Below are positions 52,226 to 60,951 of a DNA stretch of 64,000 nucleotides, piece by piece. Location: contig NZ_NTFY01000061.1 in NCBI RefSeq assembly GCF_002289565.1, forward strand, positions 124,001 to 188,000, in the 5' to 3' direction. Each line of letters begins with the position of its first letter. Position 1 is the stretch's first letter. The notes under the pieces are model-generated. The model was not told where the DNA came from. It worked only from the letters and a program-made list of their open reading frames with translations, and searched no databases. The stretch is from Rhodopirellula sp. SM50 (GTDB taxonomy: Bacteria; Planctomycetota; Planctomycetia; Pirellulales; Pirellulaceae). A program made the position numbers and the translations under genes.

Positions 52226-55200
52226 TCACTTCTGTCCGCGAAGGAGACTGGTTGCGGCGTCGTCGCCTTGGACGACCAAATAGTGGGTGTTGGTTGCCAG
52301 GGTGCCGATCCGATCGACCGAGCCGTCCGGCCAGATGACGTGAACGTTGTTGACTTCATCGGACGATCCGACGCCGGCTCGCAAGATGCGTTCGTTGCTA
52401 CACATGTAGCCATCGCCAGACAGGCACCACAACGATCGCTTTTTGCCGTCATGCGAAAAACGGACGATCGCGCCGGTCGCATCTCGCGCACATTCCCGAC
52501 CGATCAATCGAAAGGAGAGGTGACGGTTGGTGGTGGGCGTTTGGTTGATCAACAGTCGAGCATGTTCGCGCGTGTGGGTGATCATCACGTCATTGCGATG
52601 GTCACCATTGATGTCTACGGTCCAGAGCGCTCGACCGACGTGGGGGTGTGAAAAATAGTCTCCCCAATCGTCGTCGTCGAGCAACACAAACATGCCGTCG
52701 GTGCGGCGCTTGAAAATCTGGAACGGCTGCTCATAGGCATACTCTCCATCATCAAATTCACCAATGTGACCGTTCGTGACCACGATTTCGTCGCTCCCGT
52801 CACCGTCCAGGTCGATCGCTTCGGTTCCAAAGCCGACCGTCGCCAGGGTCGGTTGCAGCAAGCCGACCTTGCCGGACCGGTCGCTCCAAAACCCCGGCGC
52901 GACTTGTTCGTAGTAAATGTTGTACTCGTTGGCAAAACCGGTCACGTACAAGTCCAGATCGCCATCGCCGTCAAAATCACTGGCCGCAATTCCCATCGAA
53001 GCCTGGGGCCGGGAGGCGGCGTCGACGGCCACGCCGCGTGCGACCGCCGATTGGTCCAGTCGCACGGGTGATCGCTCTGTTTGCGATTGGGCGGTATGCG
53101 ATTGATCGCTTTGCGCTGGAGCGGTTTGCGTCAACAGTTCATTGGGCGACATGTCATTGGCAAAAAAAATACCCTGCGTGTCCGGTATCAGCATGCCCGC
53201 AAGCACTCCCATCGTTCGGCCGGACGAGATGGGATCGGTCAGGCGATCGGTGACTTCGGAAAAACGGCCGCAAGTATCTGCCAAGTAGAGACGGTTTGCC
53301 TGGGCGCGAAATCGAAGCGGATGACAGGTCCCCAGTTCGCCGGATTCGTTCGGGCAGGGCCGATCGGGGTCGCCGGCGGTCGAGCAATAATTGCCGGTCA
53401 CCAAGTCAGAGATGCCGTCGTGGTTGATGTCCACGAACGCGGCACAGGTCGTCCACTCGGCCGTCGTTTCGTCGCTGAAAAGGTCACCACAATTGCTGAA
53501 CGATCCGTCGCCGTTGTTTCGCAACAGTCGATTGGCACCGAGGTTGGCAAAGAACAGATCGGGGAATCCGTCTTCGTTGAAATCGCCGACGCAACATCCC
53601 TGACCGAAGTCGGTGTAGGCGACCCCGGCCAACTTTGAGACCGGCAGCAGGCGCTCACCGTCGTTCCTCAGCAATTCGTTGGGGTGCGAGTCGGATTGCA
53701 GCATCTCTCCACCGGCCCCCATCACCACGACATCCGACCAGCCGTCAAGATCGTAGTCGATGGCGCCGCCGCCGACGCCCGTCGACCGCGTCAGCGCGCC
53801 GCGTCGATCGTCGTCTGGATCGCTGTCGGCCCCCATGCCGGTCAGTCCCCAGCGACCGCTTTCATCACCCAGACGAATCGAAACACGCGGTGAAGCGGTG
53901 GCGATGTTCGCGATTTGAGGATCGACGTCGATGTCGTCCGGCGCTGGTGTTGTCGCAGGACTCGGCAAATGTGACAGGTCGATGTCGAACTCGTGGTTCC
54001 AGGTCATGGACTGCCAGCGTTGATCGCGTTTCAGTCGATCAACAATCTGTGTTCGTGTGCCGGCCAGATCTGCAACCGGCTCGTCGGCAAGCGTCGTGGC
54101 AACCGCGGCCCACGCTTCTGCTTCCCAGTTTCTGCCAAGACGGGAAAGCGATTTGGCGATCCCGACGGCGATCCGTTGGCTCTTGTGTTCGCTCCAAGTG
54201 AATGCGTTGAGATGTTTGCGCATCAGCAACAGGTTCTGCACACGCTGGTCGATCTGATTCAATTGGGCCTCCGACACCGAATCAGAAGACTTGTCGGCCG
54301 AATTCTGAAGCACACGCATCGAAGTTGCCAGTTGAGTCCATGCGACGCTGCTGTTGGGATCTCGCCGCGTCGCTTCGTGAAACGCCCGCGCCGCATGGGC
54401 GTGTTCGTTTCTGGAGGTCCACCACGTGCCCAGGGCAAGCCAGTAGTCAACCTGTTCCTTACAATCCTCCGACGTGCGGGCGATCCAGGCCACCAATTCC
54501 GATTCAAGCTGTTGGGCCGCCAGGACATACCCAAGCAGGGCTTGGGCGGGCGTAAAATCAGGATGTCGGTCAAGGATCTCGCGACAAACGTCCCGTGACG
54601 CTTCAAACTTTCGATTGTCCTTCAAATCGATCGCTTCTCCCAACCGAACTCGCCTGTCACCGGGATTTCGCTCGATCATCCATTGCACCGTTTGTGTTGC
54701 AAACGTGCGACTCTCGGCATCAGTCAACGCGACCAACAACTGCAGGTCAAAGTGACGTTCGCGAATCAGCGTCTGGTAATGTGGTTCGATCAATTCATTG
54801 CGTTGAGCTTCTTTCAAGAAGCCGACCAATTTGACGCGCAGCAGATGATCGGATGGATTGGCTTGGACCGTATCTTGCAGCAAGTCGATCACGTCGTAGA
54901 GACGCCCCACGTCGACCAAGGCTTGGATCGCGTGTTCAACCCGCTGCGGGTCGAAGTCGCTGTGCCGAGCAGCCTGGACCATCAGATCAGCCGCTTGCGA
55001 CGTGTGCCCCGTTCTCGCCGCGATCACTGCAACTTCTGTGATCATCGCTGGATCGTCCGGGGCCGAAAGCAATGCTTGTGGGGCCTGTTCCCAAGCGACG
55101 TCCCAATTGCGATCTGAAACCGCGCGCCGCATCGCCTGGATCGGATCGGACAACTGTTCCTGATCGCTGCCGACCTCGGGTTGAATCGTCTGGTTTACAT

Positions 55201-55255
55201 CAGCGCCACACCCCACGACCCAACAGAATGCGACGAGCAGAAACCAACGTTGCAT
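52226..55255 (-). CDS. CRTAC1-family protein with long TPR N-terminal half, lipoprotein
   Basis: A 1009-residue exported protein. MQRWFLLVAFCWVVGC is a lipoprotein signal. Residues about 50-430 are TPR/solenoid helices (DRNWDVAWEQAPQALLSAPD, HAHAARAFHEATRRDPNSSV). Residues about 480-900 hold FG-GAP repeats (DYDLDGWSDVVVMGAGG, DFNEDGFPDLFFANLG, DINHDGISDLVTGNY, DFDGDGDLDLYVTGF). The ASPIC/UnbV domain ends the protein (FSHDGKKRSLWCLSGDGYMC). The tandem genes overlap slightly if the downstream GTG is used. Paired CRTAC1 proteins divergent from DUF1559 and cytochrome genes suggest a surface complex; this is inference. Confidence 0.92.
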   Translation of the reverse strand: MQRWFLLVAFCWVVGCGADVNQTIQPEVGSDQEQLSDPIQAMRRAVSDRNWDVAWEQAPQALLSAPDDPAMITEVAVIAARTGHTSQAADLMVQAARHSDFDPQRVEHAIQALVDVGRLYDVIDLLQDTVQANPSDHLLRVKLVGFLKEAQRNELIEPHYQTLIRERHFDLQLLVALTDAESRTFATQTVQWMIERNPGDRRVRLGEAIDLKDNRKFEASRDVCREILDRHPDFTPAQALLGYVLAAQQLESELVAWIARTSEDCKEQVDYWLALGTWWTSRNEHAHAARAFHEATRRDPNSSVAWTQLATSMRVLQNSADKSSDSVSEAQLNQIDQRVQNLLLMRKHLNAFTWSEHKSQRIAVGIAKSLSRLGRNWEAEAWAAVATTLADEPVADLAGTRTQIVDRLKRDQRWQSMTWNHEFDIDLSHLPSPATTPAPDDIDVDPQIANIATASPRVSIRLGDESGRWGLTGMGADSDPDDDRRGALTRSTGVGGGAIDYDLDGWSDVVVMGAGGEMLQSDSHPNELLRNDGERLLPVSKLAGVAYTDFGQGCCVGDFNEDGFPDLFFANLGANRLLRNNGDGSFSNCGDLFSDETTAEWTTCAAFVDINHDGISDLVTGNYCSTAGDPDRPCPNESGELGTCHPLRFRAQANRLYLADTCGRFSEVTDRLTDPISSGRTMGVLAGMLIPDTQGIFFANDMSPNELLTQTAPAQSDQSHTAQSQTERSPVRLDQSAVARGVAVDAASRPQASMGIAASDFDGDGDLDLYVTGFANEYNIYYEQVAPGFWSDRSGKVGLLQPTLATVGFGTEAIDLDGDGSDEIVVTNGHIGEFDDGEYAYEQPFQIFKRRTDGMFVLLDDDDWGDYFSHPHVGRALWTVDINGDHRNDVMITHTREHARLLINQTPTTNRHLSFRLIGRECARDATGAIVRFSHDGKKRSLWCLSGDGYMCSNERILRAGVGSSDEVNNVHVIWPDGSVDRIGTLATNTHYLVVQGDDAATSLLRGQK

Positions 55256-55741
55256 CGGCGGGACCTTTAACCTAGCTCCAATCGAATCGAAAGGAGGGCA
55301 TGGCAGAACGATTTGAAGTGGCAGAATGATACGGGTCAGAATAATAATATACCCACTGAAAATTAGTGAACACAACCAATGCCACCTGTGGCCATTCCGC
55401 AAGCCCCATAGTGTGTGCAAGATATACTTTGGTTCTATAAAACAACAAAAGCGGCATTTTATGCGGAACATTTCGGCCTCTGCCGCGGTTCATTGCTCTA
55501 CATGACTGATAGCAAACCCATCGATGGGCCAGCGAATCAGTTGCCCGCCTAGACGCAATGCGTTCACCCACCAAACAAGCATTGAAACTTTCCCTGCTTT
55601 AGGGAAGTGGTTCGAAATCTATCTACGTTCATTGATTGGTATTTAATTCGTTGGATGCGATTGGATCTAGAACGGACCACATTGTGCGTGAGGCTTTTCG
55701 TCGGCGTTATCACTTCCTTCTTTGTTTCATTGGAGCACGAA
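55256..55741. other. Divergent promoter region with partial 15-bp-type repeats
   Basis: A 486-bp gap between the CRTAC1 pair and the DUF1559 gene. GGCAGAACGATTTGAAGT, GGCAGAATGATACGG and GTCAGAATAATAATA (55302-55350) are degenerate units of the 15-bp family. The segment 55345-55460 is AT-rich (AATAATAATATACCC, CACTGAAAATTAGTG with short palindromic arms) and likely contains promoters for both directions. No gene is seen. Confidence 0.6.
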
Positions 55742-57013
55742 ATGGTTCGAACCCGCACAGCAGGTCGCCCTGCTGGTTTTACACTCGTTGAGTTATTGGT
55801 GGTCATCGCCATCATCGGGATCTTAGTAGGGCTGCTCTTGCCCGCGGTCCAGGCCGCTCGAGAGGCCGCACGTCGTATGAGTTGCAGCAACAATTTCAAG
55901 CAACTCGGTTTGGCAATTCACAATTACCATGCCGCATTCAAACAGTTGCCTCCGTATGGTGGTGGCACTGGCAAGGGCCATGAGACACCGCCGGCATGGT
56001 GGCGCGCGAGCAATACGGCCAATCGCAAAAGCCTCAGCATCTGGGTCCCGTTGACGCCTTACTTTGAGCAGCAAGGCCTGTGGGATCACATCTCCAATCG
56101 AAGTATCCAGACGGTGACCGGCGCCACGCCTCCCGGACCACTTAATTTCTGGCCGGAGATGGGCCCGAGTCCCAAGTCGTATTCGACGAACCCGGGATAC
56201 ATTCCCTGGCAGTCAGAAATCCCAACGTTGCGTTGTCCGAGCGACGGGGGAACGGGACTGCCGGGACGTGGCCGCGTGAACTACGGTGCTTGCTTGGGCG
56301 AAGCCCCCAAGAACCAGATCATCTCCCACTTTGACACCGCTCAAATGGTGCCAACGACCAGTGCCGGCAATGCGAGAAACGCCAAAACACTGCACCGTGG
56401 CATGTTCGCTCCGTACACGAAATTTGCGTTTCGCGATGTGAAAGACGGCTTGTCCAACACGATCGCGTGTGGGGAAATTGTCACCGACCAAGGCGACAAG
56501 GCGGTAAAAGGATCGATCTCTTGGGACCCCGGCGGAAATGGGGATCACCATTTCTTCAATCCGTCACACTGTATCGAATCTGGTGAGATCGATCCGGATC
56601 GGCCACGGTTCTGGTGCGATTCGCAAAGCACCGGCGGGTGCACGCCGCCGGTTCGCGTTGTTGTCAATGAAACCAACGGCCGCGGAATGAGTTGGGCGTC
56701 GGCATTTCGAACGTCGATCCAGGCAGTCTTTACCGTCCGTCCGCCCAATAGCGAACTGTGTATCGGACAGTGGGCCGACAATCTGGGCAACTTTTCACCC
56801 AGTAGCTTCCATCAAGGCGGGTGCCACGTGCTGATGGGTGACGGTGCGGTCACGTTTATCACCGATTCGATCGAAGCCGGTGACCAGCGGGCCGCGGGGA
56901 TCTGGTACGACCAGAACCAGTCCCGTCCCGGTGCGGAAAGCCCCTACGGCCTGTGGGGCGCCCTCGGCACCAAGGCTGCCAGTGAAGTGATCGACGAGCA
57001 ACTGAATCAGTAA
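55742..57013 (+). CDS. DUF1559 pseudopilin-like protein
   Basis: A 423-residue protein. The type IV prepilin-like N-terminus ([20 protein letters not shown] followed by [13 protein letters not shown]) should be cut by a prepilin peptidase before Phe. The DUF1559 domain follows ([20 protein letters not shown] and internal RYGACLGE-like [10 protein letters not shown]), and the C-terminus has the H-X9-DG motif ([16 protein letters not shown]). This family is expanded in planctomycetes and is thought to be part of a pseudopilus or surface structure. The ATG at 55742 follows GGAGCACG. A 15-bp duplication of the sequence around the stop codon (CTGAATCAGTAATCG twice) begins at 57002. Confidence 0.93.
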   Translation: MVRTRTAGRPAGFTLVELLVVIAIIGILVGLLLPAVQAAREAARRMSCSNNFKQLGLAIHNYHAAFKQLPPYGGGTGKGHETPPAWWRASNTANRKSLSIWVPLTPYFEQQGLWDHISNRSIQTVTGATPPGPLNFWPEMGPSPKSYSTNPGYIPWQSEIPTLRCPSDGGTGLPGRGRVNYGACLGEAPKNQIISHFDTAQMVPTTSAGNARNAKTLHRGMFAPYTKFAFRDVKDGLSNTIACGEIVTDQGDKAVKGSISWDPGGNGDHHFFNPSHCIESGEIDPDRPRFWCDSQSTGGCTPPVRVVVNETNGRGMSWASAFRTSIQAVFTVRPPNSELCIGQWADNLGNFSPSSFHQGGCHVLMGDGAVTFITDSIEAGDQRAAGIWYDQNQSRPGAESPYGLWGALGTKAASEVIDEQLNQ

Positions 57014-57060
57014 TCGCTGAATCAGTAAACCCAATTACATCATCAGCTCGAAACCATCGC

Positions 57061-57100
57061 GTCTCGCCCTCTTTCCTAGGGGGCGAGACCTTTATTTCCC
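57061..57100 (+). terminator. Rho-independent terminator-like hairpin
   Basis: Nine-base perfect arms GTCTCGCCC (57061-57069) and GGGCGAGAC (57081-57089) are followed by CTTTATTTCCC. It lies between the DUF1559 gene and the small lipoprotein gene. The T-tract is short, so it may only attenuate transcription and set the ratio between the abundant pseudopilin and the downstream genes. Confidence 0.65.
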
Positions 57101-57119
57101 AGTTATCTATAAAGGTTCT

Positions 57120-57302
57120 ATGATGAGAAAGTATTTCTATACATCGATTTGCATACTCTGTTTGATTCCCGCCGTCGGTTGCGGAGGCTCCGGAGACACG
57201 GCGATCGTCGGGCCGCCCGAGACAGAAGCGACCAACGATGTGCCGGTTGAAGGCATGAGCGAGGAAGAATACGCCAAAGCGATGCAACAGTCGGCGAGTT
57301 AA
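57120..57302 (+). CDS. Small DUF1559-associated lipoprotein
   Basis: A 60-residue protein with a signal peptide ending in LIPAVGC, a good lipobox. The mature part is an acidic, Gly/Pro-rich stretch and an EEEYAKAMQQS end, a pattern repeatedly seen in short lipoproteins directly downstream of DUF1559 genes in planctomycetes. An ATG one codon later (57123) is equally likely. Role unknown, perhaps an assembly factor for the pseudopilin neighbour. Confidence 0.78.
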   Translation: MMRKYFYTSICILCLIPAVGCGGSGDTAIVGPPETEATNDVPVEGMSEEEYAKAMQQSAS

Positions 57303-57427
57303 TCGCTGCCACCGATTGCCTCGCATCACCCCTCCCGGCTATCGTTGCCGGATTGCCTGGGTCAAACGTCCCGGGCAATCCGGGCAACGGGGTCGCCATT
57401 GGATCGCCCGTCTCGTTTTCGTTGCCG

Positions 57428-58558
57428 ATGAATCGATTTGCAATTCACACCCGCGTTGCGGTTCCCGCAGTCGTCGCGGGTCTGTGCATGTTGGTGATGT
57501 CGTGCCCGTTTGCGACGTTCGATCAGGCTGGCGATCGCGTGGTCGCTCACGATGACGTTGGAGCGACTGAGCCGACCTATGTTGGCAAACAGGTTTGTCG
57601 GGAATGCCACCAAGAAAATTTCGAACTGCATCGGCACTCCGGCCACGCCGATACGTTTGCGACAACGCTTGAATCGAAGATCGCGAAGAAGTATGCCGAG
57701 AAAGCTCTGGATGCCGGAGAGCCGTATGGCGTTTTTCAGTATCGGTTCGGACAAGAGGGGCTGCAGTCCCGACGGACGGCCGACCCCAACGGAGGACCAT
57801 TTCCGCTGCATTACGTACTCGGATCCGGACGTAATGCGGTCACCTTGCTCACGTTGATCGACGACAACGGGCCGGATGTCGCCGGGGTCGAACATCGGAT
57901 CTCTTGGTTCGGCTCACATGGTGATTTCGGATTGACGCCGGGACACGTGGGCCTGGTTCCGCACAACGAATTGGAACATTGGGGCAATGTTGTTCGTGGC
58001 GAGAGCGTCAGGCAGTGTGTTGATTGCCACACGACGACCGGCACCATCGTCGGAACGGAGATCATCAATCTGGTCGCCGACGTGAACTGCGAGAAGTGCC
58101 ACGGCCCTGGCAGTGAGCATGTTCGCCAATCCAGAGTGTCCTCGTCACCGCCGCCGTATTCAGTGGGCCGCGAACAATGGGATTTAGAATCGGAGCTGCA
58201 ATTGTGCGGAGACTGTCATCGGTTGCCGCGCCACATCGACCCGGGAGCGTTACGTGCCTACGCCAACGAATTACTTCGCTTTCAACCCGTCGGGCTGCTG
58301 AGAAGCGAATGCTACTTGGAATCCGCAGGCACGTTCATGTGTTCGACGTGCCATAACCCGCATCAAGATTCAAAGACCAAGTCGACAGCCGACTACGAAC
58401 AGGATTGCCGGAATTGCCATCAACCGGATTCCGACGAGCATGTCGCTTGCAGCGTGTCGCCGACGCACGGTTGTATCGAATGTCACATGCCGGCGAAAAC
58501 GTTCGAACAAGGAATGGTCTTTCACGATCATTGGATTCGCATTCGGAAGGAACCATGA
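57428..58558 (+). CDS. Heptahaem cytochrome c, exported
   Basis: A 376-residue secreted or lipid-anchored protein. After an N-terminal hydrophobic stretch (VAVPAVVAGLCMLVMSC, possibly a lipobox), seven CxxCH haem sites occur: CRECH, CVDCH, CEKCH, CGDCH, CSTCH, CRNCH and CIECH. The spacing and the CRECHQENFELHRHSGHADT start resemble the cytochrome c554-like family. The ATG at 57428 gives the signal; an earlier in-frame start lacks it. Its stop overlaps the start of the TPR lipoprotein gene (ATGA), so electron carrier and TPR protein are made together. Its natural partner is unknown. Confidence 0.92.
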   Translation: MNRFAIHTRVAVPAVVAGLCMLVMSCPFATFDQAGDRVVAHDDVGATEPTYVGKQVCRECHQENFELHRHSGHADTFATTLESKIAKKYAEKALDAGEPYGVFQYRFGQEGLQSRRTADPNGGPFPLHYVLGSGRNAVTLLTLIDDNGPDVAGVEHRISWFGSHGDFGLTPGHVGLVPHNELEHWGNVVRGESVRQCVDCHTTTGTIVGTEIINLVADVNCEKCHGPGSEHVRQSRVSSSPPPYSVGREQWDLESELQLCGDCHRLPRHIDPGALRAYANELLRFQPVGLLRSECYLESAGTFMCSTCHNPHQDSKTKSTADYEQDCRNCHQPDSDEHVACSVSPTHGCIECHMPAKTFEQGMVFHDHWIRIRKEP

Positions 58559-60078
58559 AACCCCTGCCTGGATGCCGTCTGTCTCAAGCATGGTGCCCAT
58601 GGAGTTGGCCGAAATCGTTTCGACGAGACGCTTACTTTGTCGCGACTTGTTTCGGACTGCTGATTTGGCTCGCTGGGTGTGAGCACGCAACCCGAGAAAC
58701 GAACGGTGGCGGCGTGCCTCACTCCGCTGCTTCGACTTCGAACGCTTCAAACGGCGCGGCCGAAATCCAGGTCCACCAACGACGGAGTTCTGAACCGAAG
58801 CCAAACGCGCGTCCGATTCTTGATGGCGCCCCCACGAACGAAGCACGAATGCCCGCTCCGGCGGCGGCTGCCCTGCCGAGGGACACGCCGACGGATTCGC
58901 TGACGGCGGCCGCAGCGGGCAAACTTGCCACCGAAGCCTTGCGCAGCGGTGACATCGACGCGGCCTACCAACACGCGCGGGTCGCGATGTCCCAGACGCC
59001 CGAGGATCCGCAAGTGATCTTCTTGATGGCTCGTGTGCTGGGGTTGCGACACCGATTTCCCGAAGCGGTCCGGATGCTCGATCGACTGGCGGTCGCCCAT
59101 CCGGAAACCCGCTTACCCACTTTGGGACAGACGTCTGAGTGGCTTGTTCTGCACGGCGACTACGCGGGCGCCGAATCACGCCTGCGAAGGATCTTGGACG
59201 ATGCGCCCGATGCCATGATGGCCCATCGCGCGCTGGCAAACTTGCTGCTCGGCTTGGGAAGACGTCTCGAAGCGGCCGATCACCTTCGGACCCTCTGTCG
59301 CCAGGGGGACATCCAGGAATCGGAGCTGCTTTCCTTGTTCCATGTCTCGATCCCGATCGCTGGGACTGGTGTGACCGAGCCCCTGAATGATCTGGCCGCG
59401 TCGCTCGACTTGATCGCCGCGAACCAACTGCAAGAGGCGCGTCGCCTGTTGCTTGAATCTTCGCTTCACGACGCCGATCACAACGCACTGCTCGGACGAG
59501 TCTTGGTGCTTCTTCATGACACCAAGGGGCTTGAGGAATGGATCCCGAACCCAAACCCGGACCGCAGCGATAGCCATACTTGGTTCGCCATGGGGGCACA
59601 GCATGCCTGGTCGGGTGACCACGCATCGGCGACACGATGTTTTTGCGAAGCCGTCCTGCAAGATCCCACGGATGGCCAGGCGTATGAATTATTGAGTCGA
59701 TCGCTGTCCGAATTGGGACAGCAAGAATCTTCGCATGCTGCGGCCGAGCGCGCCGAACTGATCGAGCAGACCCAGGTCATCGCCGCGGGGTTGAAGCCAT
59801 CGGCCGACCAGCGACTGGCTCAGATCGACGAGCTGGTGCAGATTCTTGAACAACTGGGGCGTCGTGACGAGGCCCTCGCCTGGCAGTCCGTGCAAGTGCT
59901 GTACGGGCAATCGGTGCTCACCAAACAACAGGCGATCGAGCGGATGCGGCAGATCAATCAGCGTCGGTTGGAGCTTCGTCAATCCGGTGGATTTGGGCCC
60001 GGTGATCCGTTTGTCGTTTGCGGCGTGGAGCTGGATGGGTTGGTGGGGGGAGAGTTGGGGAGAAGGGAGGCAGAATGA
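58555..60078 (+). CDS. TPR lipoprotein partner of the heptahaem cytochrome
   Basis: A 507-residue protein. The N-terminal helix ends in LLIWLAGC, a clear lipobox. After a disordered stretch, residues about 110-500 are TPR repeats (SGDIDAAYQHARVAMSQTPE, GDYAGAESRLRRILDDAPDA, LLLGLGRRLEAADHLRTLCR, LGRRDEALAWQSVQVLYGQS). It starts by ATGA overlap with the cytochrome gene. A related TPR arrangement is fused to FG-GAP in the divergent CRTAC1 gene. The TGA stop at 60076-60078 is the first triplet of a 15-bp-type repeat unit. Confidence 0.88.
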   Translation: MKPLPGCRLSQAWCPWSWPKSFRRDAYFVATCFGLLIWLAGCEHATRETNGGGVPHSAASTSNASNGAAEIQVHQRRSSEPKPNARPILDGAPTNEARMPAPAAAALPRDTPTDSLTAAAAGKLATEALRSGDIDAAYQHARVAMSQTPEDPQVIFLMARVLGLRHRFPEAVRMLDRLAVAHPETRLPTLGQTSEWLVLHGDYAGAESRLRRILDDAPDAMMAHRALANLLLGLGRRLEAADHLRTLCRQGDIQESELLSLFHVSIPIAGTGVTEPLNDLAASLDLIAANQLQEARRLLLESSLHDADHNALLGRVLVLLHDTKGLEEWIPNPNPDRSDSHTWFAMGAQHAWSGDHASATRCFCEAVLQDPTDGQAYELLSRSLSELGQQESSHAAAERAELIEQTQVIAAGLKPSADQRLAQIDELVQILEQLGRRDEALAWQSVQVLYGQSVLTKQQAIERMRQINQRRLELRQSGGFGPGDPFVVCGVELDGLVGGELGRREAE

Positions 60079-60187
60079 TTCGGGGCAGAATGATGAGGGC
60101 AAAACAATGGGGGCAAAACAATGGAGGCAAGACAATGGGGGCAAGACCATGCGGGCGAGACGGTGGGTGCAGGATGATGGGGGAATG
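60069..60187. repeat. 15-bp-type tandem repeat starting at a stop codon
   Basis: Units GGCAGAATGATTCGG, GGCAGAATGATGAGG, then variants GCAAAACAATGGGGG, GCAAGACAATGG, GCAAGACCATGCGG and GCAGGATGATGG continue for about 115 bases. In TGA-phase the unit is TGATTCGGGGCAGAA, whose first triplet is the stop codon of the TPR lipoprotein gene. Confidence 0.9.
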
Positions 60188-60276
60188 AACTTCGGTAAAA
60201 TTCTGTGATCTTCCAATCCGTCTCTGTGGTGGAGTCGTCTATCTGGTGAACAGGTGGCTTCGCGGAGGAATGTGGA

Positions 60277-60675
60277 ATGTATTACAAGCTATTCGCCGAC
60301 CTGACCGTTGCGATTCACTTCGGTTACGTGGCGTTCGTCGTGTTGGGGGTTCCGCTCACGATCTTCGGCGCATGGAGGGGTTGGGGCTGGGTGCGGAACC
60401 GCTGGTTTCGCGGCATTCATTTGACGATGATACTGGTCGTCGTCTTGGAAGCCTGGGCGGGCGTGACGTGCCCGCTGACGACGCTAGAAAGGGACTTTCG
60501 GTCGGCCGCGGGAGGGCAGGCGTACCAAGGCGACTTCATCGCCAATTGCCTGCACGAGGCGATGTTTTTTGACCTGCAACCGTGGGTCTTCACGGTCATT
60601 TACACGCTGTTCGGTGCGTTGGTCGTCGCCACGCTGCTGCTCGTCCCGCCGCGCTGGCGAGGGCAACGCGGCTGA
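60277..60675 (+). CDS. DUF2784 family membrane protein
   Basis: A 132-residue protein with four helices: LTVAIHFGYVAFVVLGVPLT, GIHLTMILVVVLEAWAGVTC, a shorter AMFFDLQPWVFTVIYTLF and LVVATLLLVPP. The CPLTTLERDFR segment after the second helix is the DUF2784 signature. Function unknown. GGAGG precedes an ATG at 60270 and the start at 60277. Two copies of the 16-bp repeat begin 13 bp after its stop. Confidence 0.85.
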   Translation: MYYKLFADLTVAIHFGYVAFVVLGVPLTIFGAWRGWGWVRNRWFRGIHLTMILVVVLEAWAGVTCPLTTLERDFRSAAGGQAYQGDFIANCLHEAMFFDLQPWVFTVIYTLFGALVVATLLLVPPRWRGQRG

Positions 60676-60688
60676 CGGTAAAAAGAGG

Positions 60689-60720
60689 TTGGTCAAAAAA
60701 TGGGTTGGTCAAAAAATGAC
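60689..60720. repeat. Two copies of the 16-bp repeat
   Basis: TTGGTCAAAAAATGGG (60689-60704) and TTGGTCAAAAAATGAC (60705-60720) lie head to tail just after the DUF2784 gene. They match the arrays at 18078-18314 and 47064-47155 in unit and period. No inverted partner is seen here. Confidence 0.93.
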
Positions 60721-60723
60721 AGA

Positions 60724-60766
60724 GCGTACCCACGGATGAAAAGCAGCCAGGGATCCGTGGGTACGC
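60724..60766. repeat. Inverted repeat (GCGTACCCACGGAT arms)
   Basis: Fourteen-base perfect arms at 60724-60737 and 60753-60766 enclose 15 bases. It is directly next to the 16-bp repeat pair and downstream of both neighbouring genes (DUF2784 and the DUF6263-like gene converge here), so a terminator function is possible. Confidence 0.75.
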
Positions 60767-60902
60767 CTTGCCATCGGTAGGTGTTCTCCGTTGCGGTGAT
60801 ACCGGAGATCATTTGTTCGATCAGATCGATCGAGGGAAGCCGATCACAGACGGCACTTGCCCCACGCATGACATCTACCGATAGACGCTGCACTACCCAG
60901 CT

Positions 60903-60951
60903 ATCCCTAACAGCTAATTGCTAATTGCTAATTGCTAACAGCTAATTGCTA
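60903..60951. repeat. 7-bp tandem repeat beginning with a stop codon
   Basis: On the minus strand seven heptamers (TAGCAAT, TAGCTGT, TAGCAAT x3, TAGCTGT, TAGGGAT) run from 60951 to 60903. The first TAG (60951-60949) is the stop codon of the DUF6263-like gene. Confidence 0.92.
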
